Source: Adenanthera pavonina
Taxonomy: Eukaryota; Streptophyta; Magnoliopsida; Fabales; Fabaceae
Assembly: GCA_026686845.1 (NCBI GenBank)
Contig: JAIVEN010000004.1
Location: 26,692,827-26,756,826, forward strand
Reading direction: 5' to 3'
Length of the DNA: 64,000 bases
The position numbers and the translations under genes are program-made. Below are positions 49,901 to 62,300 of the stretch, one piece after another; within the stretch, counting starts at the first letter, position 1, and every line of letters starts with the position of its first letter. The notes beneath the pieces were generated by a model, which was not told the DNA's origin, did no database searches, and saw nothing but the letters and a program-made list of their open reading frames with translations.

Positions 49901-50080
49901 AATGCCAATGCCAACTATTTTGCCATATTGATCACCTCCAAAGGTCTCCTTTCCTCTTTTCTTGTCTCTAAGGGTGATGAACTTCTCCTTATCACTAGTT
50001 AAATGGCTTGAGCAGGCACTGTCCATATACTATTTGTTGCTCTTTCTAGCTTTAAGATAAACCTACAAGACAAAGTTCAT
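46937..50080 (-). pseudogene. pol: pol of copia copy 2, largely open
   Basis: The ATG at 50080-50078 overlaps the gag TGA. Two early stops precede MDSACSSHLTS (protease, from 50026). From there 618 codons are open to 48170. They include GAG-pre-integrase (WHRRLAHVN, CDACLKGKQ), the integrase core (HMDLISPS, RSDHGGEFENS, TPQQNGVVERKNRT), a hinge and the start of RT (KWVFRNKLDE, ARLVAKGYNQEEGIDF). The RT middle (48169-47486) has several stops but still shows the YGLKQAP region and YVDDIIFGA. RNase H (47485-46937) is intact and ends NPNEL. This copy keeps the LAKKVQNEKGISIV stretch that copy 1 lost by a 10-bp deletion. Confidence 0.9.
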
Positions 50081-51864
50081 ACTTTCCTTTTAGGTACCCA
50101 AATTTGCCTAGGTCCTTTTATGTCAGTAGTCTTTTCTCTAGATACAGATGTACCTTTGGGAATCCATTTAAACTTCCTGTCAAGTCCATTTTTCTTTAAA
50201 ACATATGAACTGGAAATATGTCCCTTCTTGTTACAGAAGTGACAGGTGGTAAAGGGACTGCTAGATTAAGAAGCAGGAAGAAAGCAATGTAGATAATATT
50301 TTTGTTTTGCATGCCTTGGTTGATTATATGATTCAATGTGATGTGACATATGATCTTTCTTTCTATTGCCACTAGCATGCACAAAATGTCTCATGTACAC
50401 ATTCTGATTTTTCTTCCTAATCTTTTCTTTTACAGCACAAGGATCATAGCCAAGTCCAGCATTTCCCTGTGATATTCTTTGACTTCCCATTAAAGCAAAC
50501 AACATATCTTTACCCGTAGTAAGCCTAAACATGTTTTTCACTATATATTCATTAGTTTGCTTTAGTTCAATGCATGATTTGTAGCAAGCAGATTCAGCAA
50601 TAGGTAGAGAAGCAATTTCAGAGATGTTGCATTGTGATTCTAGTTTGTTAATCTTTTTCTTAGCTTGCTTCAATTCCTTAGCAACCATAACAAATTCATC
50701 ATGCAGCTCATGAAATGCATCCAGTAATTCAGAATAGGAAGGTTCAAATTCATATACCTCATCTTCTTTATCACTGTTGCATGGGATTTCAGCTTCTTCA
50801 GAGGCAAGTGCCATCAGACAGATGTTGGCAATTTCATCTTCATCATCTTCTTCTTCATCTGAGCTGTTGCCCCATATTGATGAGATGTAAGCTCTTTTCT
50901 TGTTGCCTTTATCTGTAGTTTTCTTTTCTCTCTCTTGCTTCTTGAGGAATTGTGGACAATCCCATTTGATATGTCCCTACTTTTTGCACTCATAGTAAGT
51001 GACAGATTCTTTTGCTTCTCTCTTGCTATCTCCAGCTGCTTCCTTTTTGAAGATTTTCTTGTTTCTCTTCTTGCTGTAAAATCTTCCAAATTTTTTAACC
51101 ATTATAGCCAGAAGTTTCTTCATCTAGCTCATCTCCATTGTCAGATTCTTCTTCTTTCTCCTCAACAGCTTTCAGAGCAAGACCTTTCTTCTTTTTGTCT
51201 TGTCCTACCTCCTTGAGAACCTTTATTTTTCCTTCATACTCCTCGAGGCTACCAAAGAGAGCAGTGACAGAGGCCATTGATTCTCCTCTGGCTTCCTCTA
51301 TTGTTGTTACTTTGGGTTGCCATTCCAGAGGGAGAGTTCTGAGGATCTTTCTTACCTTTTTTGCTTGAGTGTACTCCTTTCCCAAACTCTTTAGTTGATT
51401 CACAATGAGGGTGAATCTCTTCTGTAGCTCTTTTATACTCTCTCTTTCAATTATTCTGAAGCTTTCGTATTCACCTATGCATGTATTCAGTTTGTTTTCC
51501 CTAACTCCAGTAGTTCCTTCATGAGTAATTTGCAAGGTGTCCTACATTTCCTTGGCAGTGGAGTATTGTGTTCACCTTGATTCAAAGCACTGACCAAGCA
51601 ATGTTTTGCCTTGAAGTTCAGCAAGACTCTTCTTCTATCTTCCTCATTCCATTCAGCTTATAGCTTTTCTATGTACTTTCCATCATTTTGCAATACCATA
51701 GGAACAAAATCTCCTTTTTGGATGACAGATTATATGTCTAGATCAATGGATTGGAGATAAATTTGCATTTTCATCTTCCAGTAACCATAGTATTCTCCAC
51801 TGAAGCCAGGTGGTCAATTTGTGTTGTTTTCCTCTGGTAGTATGCTTTCTCCAAAGCCAGCCAT
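50077..51864 (-). pseudogene. gag: gag of copia copy 2, decayed
   Basis: The start is the ATG at 51864 (MAGFGESI, then PPGFSGEYYGYWKMKMQ). Stops fall at several codons in the first 100 residues, and a frameshift lies near 51545. The piece 51535-51095 keeps RKILRTLPLEWQPKVTTIEE, and 50814-50266 keeps the YSELLDAFHELHDEF coiled-coil-like part. The first zinc knuckle near 50980 has a stop (TAG) where copy 1 has CAG. The frame ends in TGA overlapping the pol ATG. Confidence 0.82.
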
Positions 51865-51905
51865 TGTAATTCTCGGACTGTAAAATCCTTTGATTGGAAA
51901 TCCGA

Positions 51906-51917
51906 GCTCTGATACCA
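51906..51917 (-). other. Primer-binding site of copia copy 2
   Basis: The + strand reads GCTCTGATACCA, i.e. TGGTATCAGAGC on the element strand, two bases inside the 5' LTR as in copy 1. Confidence 0.92.
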
Positions 51918-51919
51918 CT

Positions 51920-53581
51920 TGTTAGATAAGTTGGCTTTCCAAGAGGGGGGTGAATTGGGACGATTAAAAATTTTCTTCTGAAAACGTCAAGAAGGTGAAG
52001 AAGACAAAGGGTGAAGGTAACATAGAGTACAAATGAATAAATAGTAAAAATAGCAATAGGGAAGAGAAGACTCAGAAATTTATCCTGATTCTGTCTCTTA
52101 ACTTGACCTACGTCCAGTCCCCAAGTCACCACTTGAGATTTTCCACTATTCTGTAAGAATTCAGTGGGCTTCTTGCAAATGCCACAGTACAAAGTTGATG
52201 CTCTGTTTCTAGAGCTCACACTTTCACTCTTTGCACTCTCACTTAGTGCTTCCCAAATCCCTTGTGATATCCTCTCACAAGAAAATCTTTCTTCCAGATG
52301 AAGATAAGATTGTGTACAACTAATAAACTCTCTCAATTAGAGTGAATATGAAAGTTATGGTACAATGAATGAAGTATGTAAGAGTAAAAGACTTTGAGTA
52401 GCTGATTTGACAGAGTTTCAGTATATACAAAATAATTTCATTACCCACATCTTCAAATAAAGTTCTATTTATAGATTTCTGCCTCAACTATACGTTAGAG
52501 ATAGGATCTAGCAATTAGAGACGTTGCCCAATGGTTATACTGAGAAACTATCTGTTCACCAACCACATTTAATGTTTCTGACACTCAAAGTTTGAATTTT
52601 AGTTAGTCAACAGACGAATTTCGCAGAAACTGAAGGTTACAACCTTTAACATTGAACTCTCGAAGTTCGTTTGTCATAAGGCAAAATTCAAATTTTTGTC
52701 TTTAGAAAATGATTCTATGTTGGAACATACGAATTTCCATGTTTAAAGTTATTCGGTTAAGTGTGAATAGTAATTTCAATTTGCTATAGTGCCTTCGAAA
52801 TTCGAATTTTGAAACCCCAAAATTCGTCTATCAGAAGCTGGTTTACTGAGGCACAGTTGTTCATTAATTCAAAATTTGAATTTTGGAAGCGTAAAGTTCG
52901 TCTGTCAGAGAGACCTCTTTCAGACTTGCTTCAGAATTCAAATTTATGAATACTGTCATTCGTATGTCAACATATCAACACAACAGACTCTCAAGCTTTG
53001 TTTCTTGAAATTCAAATTTTCATGTTCAAAGTTCATCTGTTAGTGGGCAAATTCAATACTCTTTCTAAACTTGTTTTAGATGAACTTTGACATATTTTCA
53101 GACGAATTTTTCAATTTTCATAAGTTGCATTTTATCTAAAATTCAAATTTTTAAAGGCCAAAATTTGTCTGTCTGAAAAGGCTATTTTCAGACACGTATC
53201 AAAATTCAAATTTCTCAAGTCAAAATTCGTCTGTTAGAGAAGCCTTTTTTCAGACTTGTTCATTTTCAACACGAAATTCGAATTTCCAAAGCCAAAGTTT
53301 GAATTTTCAAAACGACAGATTAGTATAAACCTTTTAAACTTCGTCTGTTGGTGGGTGTTTTCCAAATATTCCATGAATTAACATAGAATCAAGGTTTTAA
53401 AACATCTTTTCACCAAATCAAAGTCTTTTACTCAAATTAAAATATTATTAAATATTCTACATCTATCCTTGTACTGATTTCTCCAGAATTCCTTCACTTG
53501 AAACCTTTTTGTGCACCTTTGATATCTTTATTCCAAGCTCTTGAATGTTGGTTTGGAATCATCAAAACACTTGATTCAACA
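51920..53581 (-). repeat. 5' LTR of copia copy 2
   Basis: On the + strand it begins TGTTAGATAAGT and ends TTGATTCAACA (1662 bp). TATA block reversed at 52466-52474; motif array about 52580-53350. It is very similar to its partner at 41970 with scattered CpG-type transitions. Confidence 0.92.
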
Positions 53582-53602
53582 GTTTGGAGGTAGGGTGTTA
53601 GA

Positions 53603-54980
53603 GAGAATCCTCCTGAAATGTCCACCCATGACAAGGCATTTGCTACCAAAGGGAAATTTATGACTATTTGATATTTATGTGTTCTCATAATATTTTTTGT
53701 TATTCAATCAAAAGCTTCTATTACATGCCTTTTGATTATGGGTACTTCATCCCAGATTATAAGTTTTGCTTTCCTGAGTAGTTCTACAAGATCAAAATTT
53801 TGTTTTATGTTATAGATTGACTCTTCTTTTATCTTAAGGGGCATGGAAAATTTGGAATGAGCTATTCTAGCTCCTACAAGTAGCATTGCTGTGATGCCAC
53901 TAGATACAACAATGTGTCACTTTGCTTTAAGTATACAAGACAAAGGATTGCAAAGGAAAGTTTTCCAATTCCTCCATTTCCATAGACGAAGAAAAAATGA
54001 ACTATTAGGAATACTGTTGCTGCAATGATTTTGCCATATATAGTTCTTTGTTCAGTGGTCAAAGAAGCAATTAAATGGTGAGATTTAAACTACAATGCAA
54101 CATGATCTATATTAAGTTCTTCTAAGATAAGATGATTTGTAGTATGTTCCATCACACACAGTAAATCTTCAATGATGCACATGAATTGTGATATTTCCCC
54201 CCCTTTATTTGAAGAATTCTTTGGAATTCAACTAATATAGCATTCTCTTTCTGTTGAGAGGGAATTATGATGTCTAGAATAAAAGGAATGTTGGTATGTT
54301 AGTCAATTGAATAGTAGCTTAATGATATTTGGCTCAATTTGCATAAGTGAACTATAAGTAAGGTAATACTTATGACTTAATGTATATGTACTTCAGTAAT
54401 TTTGATTGGAATGTGGAATGTATAGCATATCTTCAAATAATAGTGTATAAGTTTGACTCCGTACATAATCTAGCTTGCTAAGACAATTTAATAAGAGCAT
54501 GCTAACAAATAATTTCTAAAGATAATGGCCAAAAGCCCAAATTTATGCTTCTTTGATAGCATCAATATATTTCTTGTCATCATCAAGTACCCCATTGCAT
54601 AACATGTATATTGTATGTAGATTAAAGGACATTATTTATTGTTCTAATCTCTTCAAATGATCTTGGATGTTTTACTTTGTTAAGTAAAACTCAAAGATAA
54701 TAAATTTTCCCTAAAGCAGGCGATGCGTGTTGCAATCTTCCAATGGAGAAACCCTTTTTTCCAAGGCTTCCATTTTCCTTTTTTTCTGATGGTAAATGAA
54801 GTGTTTAGCGAATTTAGTATATATGAGCTTCTTAGCATCCAAGATATCTCTATTGTATTCCATCCATGGCAAGAACATTGATTGCTTCATGGTTTCTTGT
54901 TGCAATACTTTTGCTAGCTGATTTGAAGCTGAGTAGATGTTATATTGCTGATTAGCTAAGTGGAAATTCAATCTCTCCAT
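53603..54980 (-). pseudogene. Helitron helicase, N-terminal part
   Basis: Read on the minus strand: MERLNFHLANQQYNIY and KQSMFLPWMEYNRDI (54980-54711) match the Helitron helicase-like N-terminal domain. Then TTEQRTIYGKIIAA and FFFVYGNGGIGKLSF (54062-53874) are the Walker A region, altered from GGTGKT. GARIAHSKFSMPLKI and AKLIIWDEVPI (53886-53704) are the next helicase motif and Walker B. FPFGSKCLVMGGHFRRIL ends at 53603, where the gypsy-type LTR interrupts; the sequence continues as FVIPKST at 39465. The region 54063-54710 has stops and no clear motif. It is dead. Confidence 0.87.
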
Positions 54981-56069
54981 ATATGGATATATGTGATGAG
55001 TGTCAAAGTCAAAGCTCCTCCACTCAAGAGAAATATTCTAAGGTACCAAGATATCAGACTATCCTCCTTAGGATGTCAAACTATTGAGGTATCATAGATA
55101 AGTTTCTCTTCCTGTTTGAGCAGCTTATTCTATTAAGGTGAGTATAATGTTCCACTAAGCTTCAACTCAGAGAAAAACAATATTGTACAACACACGATAT
55201 CCTAGTAACCCCTTAGCCTAAGTCCACTAAGCTCAATACTAGAGGTAAGAACATGTTAAAGGCTAGGTTGTTGGTAGAACATCTTCCCTAGCTTAGTTGA
55301 ATAACGTAGTTTTTGCATAACAAATTTTTGAAAACAATGAGCTAGCTACCTAAACCCAATCAACATGCTTATCTAAAATTAGAGGTAAGAAAATTGAGTA
55401 AATTCAAAGCATTACCAACCAATCAACCTAAGTGAAAGATAAAATTACAACATAGTATTCTCGTGCTAGGCTCCATCATTCACTTGGTCAATCTCTTTTC
55501 TTCAACTTTGTACTCCCTTGATATGATCTTTGCAACTCTATATGTTTTGGAAATTATCAAAATTTTCATATTATCTAACAGAATGTTCATATAATATAAC
55601 TACACTGTGATCTTCATAGCTAGGTGGCTTAACAACTATAAATATATTTTTATTAATAATTTCTTCTAGTTTTGCTTTAACTCAATATACATAAGTATGT
55701 ACGTCTAAACAAAGCAATTATTAATTTCATAGATTTAGCAAACATACTATATCCAAGTTTCTTATTCAGGTCCCAGCATAAGAAAATAATAAAAATATAA
55801 TTCCTAACTATTTGCAATAAATAATATTTTATGGTTTTAATGAAAGGGGAAATAAGTTCTCTCAAGTCCTAATGTGTCGATTAGATACAAAATACTAAAT
55901 GAAATTTTTTTGGTAACATCATTTCCAGTGACTGCCAATTGACACAATTTATGGTTACATCGATAGAACCTTCCTTTTATTGCTTGTGTAGTCCCTTCAG
56001 ATCCCATTACACTAGTTCTTGTGAAATTTGTTTTCAAAAGATTTCAAGTCCAATGGCAAAGAGACCCTA
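54981..56069. other. AT-rich stretch, probable 5' side of the Helitron remnant
   Basis: No protein is recognised. The Rep domain of an intact Helitron would lie here or beyond, on the minus strand, but I see no HUH-type motif. A clear Helitron 5' end was not found. Confidence 0.35.
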
Positions 56070-56074
56070 CAATT

Positions 56075-57730
56075 TGTTGAATCAAGAAGTTTTGATGATT
56101 CCAAACCAACATTGAAGAGCTTGGATTGAAGATATCAAAGGAGCTCAACAGTGTCTCTAGTGAAGAAAATATGAGTAATCATTGCTAGGATTGTTGTAAG
56201 ATCTTTTGTCATGGGTAAAAGACTTTGATTTGGTGGAAAAACATTTTAAAACCTTGATTTTATGTTAGATTATGAAATATTTGAAAGATACCCACCAACA
56301 GACAAAGTTTGAAAATATTGCATTAAACTGTAATGTCGGAAATTTGAACTTTGACTTTGGAAATTCGAATTTCGAGTTAAAACTGAATAAGTCTGAAGAG
56401 ATGTTTCTCTGACAGAAAAATTTTGATTTTCCAAAATTCAAATTTTCATGTGTTTGAAAGAAGCTGTTAAGCAACATACGAGCTTTGAGTTTTGAACATT
56501 CGAATTTCAGATAAAACACAACTTATGAAAACTGAAGTAATTCATCTGAAATAATGTTAAAGTTTATCTGAAATCAAGATTATTCTGAGTTTCAAAATTG
56601 CTCACTGACAGACGAACTTTGAACATAGACATTCAAATTTCAGAAGCCAAGGTGGTAAGTCTATTGCAATGACATGTTGACATACGAATGACAGTGTTTA
56701 TAAATTCAAATGTCAAAGTAAGTCTGAAAAGAGGTCTCTCTAATAGAGGAATTTCACTCTTTGAAAATTTGAATTTCAATGTAAAAGAACTACTGTGCTT
56801 TCCGAGCCTGCTGAGAACAGACGAATTTTGGGACTCCAAAATTCGAATTTTGAGGGCACTGTAGCAAATTGAAAATACTGTTCACACTTAACAGAAAAAC
56901 TCTTCTCTTGAAAATTCATATGTCACAACATGGAAACATTTTCTAAGTTTCAAAATTCAAATTTCACTTCATGAACAGACGAACTTCAGTATTTCAATGT
57001 TGGAAGCTTTAACCTTTGGTTCCTTCGAAATTCATTTGTTGACCAACAAAAATTCAAATTTCAGTATGTCAGAAGCATTAAATGTGGTTGGTTAACGGAT
57101 AGTTTTTCAGAGTAACCATTAGATAACTTCTCCAACGGATAGATTTTGTCTCTAACGGACATTTGAGACCTAAATCTATAAATATAACATCATTTGAAGT
57201 TGTAGGTAACGAATCAAACTTTGTATATACTAAAATTTTGATAAATCTTCTTCTCAAAAAGCTTTTACCCTCTCAACTTCAATATCTGTACTTTAACCTT
57301 CATATTTACTCTATTCAAGAGAGTTATATCTTTGTAAACAATCTAATCTTCATCTGGAAGATAGATTTACTTGTGAGGGGATATCACAAGGCGATTGGGA
57401 AGCACATTGTGGAAGTGCTTAGAGATATTGAGAAAGCTCTAGAAAACAGAGCATAAGCTGTGTACTGTGGCATTTGCAAGAAGCCCATTGAATTCTTGCA
57501 GTATAGTGAAAAATCTCAAGAGGTGTCTTGGGGACTGGACGTAGGTCAAGTGGATAGACCAAACCAGGATAAATTTTTGAGTGTTTTTTTCCCTATCATT
57601 ACTTTTTCAGTTTGCTCTGCTTATACGCTGCTTTCATTATACCTTGCTTTCTTCACCTATTTCACTTTGTGCAGAAAATTTTTTAATCTTCCCAATTCAC
57701 CCCCCTCTTGGGAAGTCAGCCTAACTAACA
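56075..57730 (+). mobile_element. Solo LTR of the SIRE-like copia family, 1656 bp
   Basis: It starts TGTTGAATCAAG and ends CTAACTAACA. Flanks are CAATT (56070-56074) and TAATT (57731-57735), a 5-bp duplication with one C/T change. It has the motif array, CTATAAATA at 57176-57184 and the conserved 'gggactggacgtaggtca' block. No PBS follows, and no partner LTR of the same insertion exists. Confidence 0.87.
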
Positions 57731-57787
57731 TAATTTGCTCTCAGAATTGCACACCCGTCAACGTCTGTGAAATATGTGTAAGGTTGA

Positions 57788-58458
57788 TGTTAGAGATAGT
57801 TTGAAAAACTTAAGTCCCACATTGGATGGGAATAAAGCTTATAAAGTGTATATAAGAGAGAGAAGACAAAGCATGTTAAAATAATTATGGAAAGATAAAG
57901 GCTAAGTAGATTTAAATATGATTTGTTTAATATTTAAAGCACTTAGCACTTGGCATGTGATGCGTTGTGATCGTTGGATTAATCTAAAGGTGGAGATCTG
58001 GTTAGGTATAAATTTGAGATTAATATATTTTATTAATTATTTTTCAGAAATGGAATTTTAAATGACAACATTCTAAAATGACATTTTGAAACAATACATT
58101 ATTTGATATTCTGAACATTTCCATTACAATGTTTAGAAACAGACTGGTTTATCAGCAACGTTTCTTTTTTCACTATTATATAAGGATAAGACTAGAGACT
58201 AAAAGAATCACTCAACATTCTCTCCTCTTGCTTACAATCTCTCTCTTTCATTCTGTATTTCAAGGTATCTGAAGTTGCTATTAGATATCTTTGGTGCTTA
58301 GAATAACTCTTAGGGGTGATTCGTCGGATCCCTACAGTAAACCTAGTGGAGGTGAATAACACCTTAAGGACAGTGTGTTATCATACTTTTCTGGGCACCA
58401 GTTGTTTTTATATACTGTTTCTAATAATCTTAAGGTGTTATTATTATTTTGATTGATA
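57788..58458 (+). repeat. Probable 5' LTR and leader of the Tork-like element
   Basis: TGTTAGAG is followed by 'aagtcccacattgg', common at the start of plant copia LTRs, and by a TATA-like TATATAAG near 57851-57858. The LTR end is uncertain; CCTACA near 58333-58338 is a candidate. No standard Met-tRNA PBS was found. Confidence 0.5.
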
Positions 58459-59385
58459 ATGGAGACCACCCAGGAATTAGCATTTAAGGTCATGAACTAG
58501 GACTTCATCAAATTGTATCGTTTTGATGGATAATTTCAATAGGCGGAAGGACAAAATAATGTTTTTGCTGACTGCCATCAAAATTTTGTATCTGCATGAT
58601 CCTGCTCTAGAGCCTCTTGTTGAACCGAGTGATGATGAAAGTGAAGAAGTCAAGGCTAGATGCAAGAAGAGGGCAGAAGATGAAGTGTTGTGTCGTGGCC
58701 ATATTCTGAACACACTGTCAAACAGATTGTATGATCTCTACTCTTCCTTCTCATCACCAAAAGAGATCTGGGATGCATTGGAGGCCAAATACAACACAAA
58801 AAAGCAACAAATAGATAAGTTTATGATTATGCAGTATTTTGATTACAAATTACAAGATGCTGTTAACATTTTAGATCAAGTTCATGATTTACATATTATA
58901 GTTTCTAAACTAAATGATATTAAGGTGGACATTCCAGAGTTAGTGCAAGTAGGTGCCATTATTGAAAATAACCTCCTACCTGGCATGAATTTAGGAAAAA
59001 TTTGCTGCATACTACTAAAAGTTTTACTTTGGATCAGATTATGAAACATGTAAGGGTTGAACAAGAAACTCATGTCTTACAAAAGAAGCATTCATAATCT
59101 CAAACCAAAGTTAACTATGTGGCTGTTGCAGGTCATAAAAATCAGAATTTTCTTGGAAATAACAACAAGAGGAAAAACCCCGAGCCTACTGGTTTCAGTT
59201 CTAGAAAACAATTCAAGACTCAAAAATCTTGTTTTGTTTGTGGAAAGAAAGGACATCTTAAAAATGATTGCAAATATAAGAAAAAGCCAAAGAACGAAAC
59301 TACCAATAGTGCAAACATGGTGGATACAGAATGTGATGAAATTATTGCCATGGTTTTTGATATGCACATTGGTACGATTTCATAA
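58459..59385 (+). pseudogene. gag: gag of the Tork-like element
   Basis: METTQELAFKVMN opens the frame. An early stop and a frameshift near 58530 separate it from the long piece ILYLHDPALEPLVEPSDDES, KEIWDALEAKYNTKKQQ, MIMQYFDYKLQD. Another frameshift near 59040 leads to VAGHKNQNFLGNNNKRKN and the zinc knuckle CFVCGKKGHLKNDC (59230-59271). A TAA at 59383-59385 separates it from pol in the same frame; family members usually read through as one gag-pol. Confidence 0.82.
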
Positions 59386-59391
59386 TTAAAT

Positions 59392-62300
59392 ATGGCTGCT
59401 GCTATAAAGTCATTTGACTGGTGGTATGATTCTGGAGCAACAGTTCATGTATGCCAATGCAGGAATCTATTCAAGAATTATGAAATTGCTCAACAAGAGC
59501 AGCATGTGATTATGGGCAATGGAAGCACAGTAAATGTACTTGGAAGAGGCAGTGTTGAGTTACAGTTTACTTATGGAAAGAAGATGATTCTACAAAATGT
59601 ACTTCATGTTCCAAAAATTAGAAAGAATCTTGTGTTTACAAGTGTTTTGTCTGGAAAGGGGCTGAAAGCTGTCTTAGAGGCTGATAAGATTATTATCTCT
59701 AAGAATGAGATATTTGTGGGTAAGGGTTATGTTTCTGATGGAATGTTCAAGTTAAGCATTAATAAGAATGATTCAGTTTCTATTTATATGCTTGATCAAT
59801 CTTTTACTTTGTGGCATAATAGATTAGGACATGATAATTATAGAACAATAGCATATATATCTAAAAATGGATTTATCTCCTGTGAAAATAATAAGAATAA
59901 CAAATGTGAAATTTGTGTACAAGCTAAAATAGTAAGAAAACCTTTTCCTTCTATTCAAATAAGTTCAAAAATTTTAGAACTTATTCATTCTGATATCTGT
60001 GAGTTAAATGATATTTTAACAAGAAGAGGAAACAAATATTTTATAACTTTTATAAATGATTTTTCAAGATTTACTTATGTTTATTTGATGAAGACAAAAG
60101 ATCAAGCTCTTGAGATGTTTTTAAACTTTAAGAATGTTATAGAAAACCAAAAAGAAAAGAAGATAAAGATTTTAAGAAGTGACAGAGGAGGAGAATATTT
60201 TTCTACAGATTTTTCACAATTTTGTAAAAATAATGGTATTATTTGTTGAATCAAGTGTTTTGATAATTCCAAACCAACTAGAGCTTGGAAGGAAGATATC
60301 AAAGGTGTACAAAAGATCTCAAGTGAAGAAATCCAAAAAAAAAACAACTATAAGACTAGATATAGGATTTCTTATTGAATTCAAATAAGTAAAAGACTTT
60401 GATCTTGCAAGAAAATGTGTTAAAAGTGTATTTTTAAGATAACTCATGAAGTATTTGAAATATACCCACTATCAAATGAATTTTGGAGTGCTAAACTTGA
60501 TGTGTTACTTTGAAATTCAAACTTCAGGGTAAAAATATGTTAGTCAGAAAAGATGTCCCTCTGACAAATGAATTTCATCTTTGAAAATTTGAATTTCAAG
60601 TAAAACACAAACTATGAAAAATGAAAAATTCGTTTAAAGATATGTCAAAGTTCATCTGAAAATAAAGTTTAGAAAAAGTTCTAAGTTAGTCCTCTAACAG
60701 ATGATCTTTGATTTTGAAAATTTGAACTTTAGAAAGATAGTTTGCAAGTCTGTTATGATAGTCTTTCGACATACGAATTTCAGTATTCAGAAATTTAAAC
60801 TTTGAAATTAGGTCTGATAAGAGATCTCTCTGACAAACAAACTTAGATATTTGCAAATTTGAATTTCGAAAAGAAGAACTATTGTACCATATTGAGCTGC
60901 CCATTGACAGACAAATTTTGGGCACCAAAATTTAAACTTCGAAGGTATTGTAGAAATATGGAACAACTGTTCATATTTACTAGAAGAACTTTAAAATTTA
61001 AAATTCGTATGTTTCAACATAGAAACATTTGCCAAAAATAAAAATTCAAACTTTGATTTAGAACAAACAAACTTCGAGGTTCAACACTAAAGTCTTTAAC
61101 TTATGGTCTTTGTGAAATTCATCTGTTGACACACCGAAATTCAACTTTGAATGTCAGACGCATTAAATGCTGTTGGTGAACGGATAGTTTTTCAGAGTAA
61201 CCATTAGATAACATCTCTAATGGCTAGATCTTGTCTCTAACGTATAGTTAATATATAAATCTATAAATAGAACTTCATTTGAAGATATAGGTAACGATTT
61301 TACATTGTATATACAGAAACTCTACAAAATTCTTGAGTTAAAGTCTTCTGCTCTCACATACTTCATATTTTGTACTTCAACTTTCATATACACTCTAAAT
61401 TAGAGAGTTCATTTACCGTAATTAATCTTATCTTCATCTGGAAGAAAGATTTTCTTGTGAGGAGACTTCACAAGGGATTAGGGAAGCACTTAGCTAAAGT
61501 GCAGAGAGTGAGATTATAAGCTCTTGGAACAGAGCATCAAGTTGTATTGAGGCATTGCAAGAAGCCCACCGAATTCTTGCAAGATAGTGGAAAATTTCAA
61601 GTGGTAGCTTGAGGACTGAATGTAGGTCAAGAGAAAGAGACCAAACTAGGATAAATATCTGTGTCTTCTCTTCCTTTATCTTGTTTTTCACTTGGTTACT
61701 TTTTATACTCTGCTTTTACTGTCACTCTTGCTTTCACTACTCTATTACACTTTTGTAGAAAATTTTAATCTTCCCAATTCACCCCCTTCTTGGGAAGCCA
61801 ACATATCTAACATTATTCACCCAATGAGTGCTCCTTATACACCTCACTAAAATGGTTTAGCATAAATAAAAAATAGAACTTTAGTAGAAATGGTAAATGC
61901 AATGATTCTGAATGAAAAAACTCCCATGAATTTGTGGGGTGAGGCTTTGTTAACTGCTAACCATATTCTTAATAAAGTTATTTCAAAATCAATAAAATGC
62001 ACTCCTTATGAGTTATGGAAAGGTAGAAAAGCGAATTTAAATTATTGAAGAGTTTAGGGATGTCTTGCATTTTACAAAGTTCTAGAACATAAAAGAACTA
62101 AATTAGGACCAAGAGCTTTGAAAAGTATATTTGTAGGATATGCAGAAAATTCAAAAGCCTATAGACTCTTGATATTGATTCTAACGTAATTGTTGAATCA
62201 TGAGATGTTGAATTTTTTGAAGGAAAATTTGTTTTTGATCCAGTACAAAATGATTTGTTTCAAAATAAAGAGCATGAAGAGTCTACATTTGTAAAAAATG

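Larger units (their letters stand above)
41970..53581 (-). mobile_element. Ty1/copia retrotransposon, SIRE-like, nearly complete (copy 2)
   Basis: An 11.6-kb element of the same family as 2929-14760 in reverse orientation: LTRs of 1663 and 1662 bp, PBS, gag, pol, third ORF and polypurine tract. Flanking bases are GTCTA (41965-41969) and GTTTG (53582-53586). The undisturbed homologue in the LTR at 15584 reads ...GTGTTTGGG... at this point (reverse complement of about 15596-15604). The original target was therefore GTTTG, and the left copy has two transitions. Its pol is better kept than in copy 1. Confidence 0.92.
39466..53602 (+). mobile_element. Gypsy-type solo LTR split by copia copy 2
   Basis: The LTR runs 39466-41969 and finishes at 53582-53602, about 2.5 kb in all. 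It starts TGTAACACCCC and ends GGGTGTTAGA, where its homologue has ...GGTGTTACA. Flanks are GAGAG (39461-39465) and GAGAA (53603-53607), a 5-bp duplication with one transition, inside the Helitron helicase frame. It is the inverted relative of 15584-18179. The copia element at 41970-53581 inserted 21 bp from its right end. ORFs within, such as 41545-41820, are chance frames. Confidence 0.83.

Noticed and set aside
55837..56037. Minus-strand ORF, possible RPA-like gene of the Helitron
   Set aside because: Some Cys spacing suggests it, but no OB-fold motif could be aligned with confidence.
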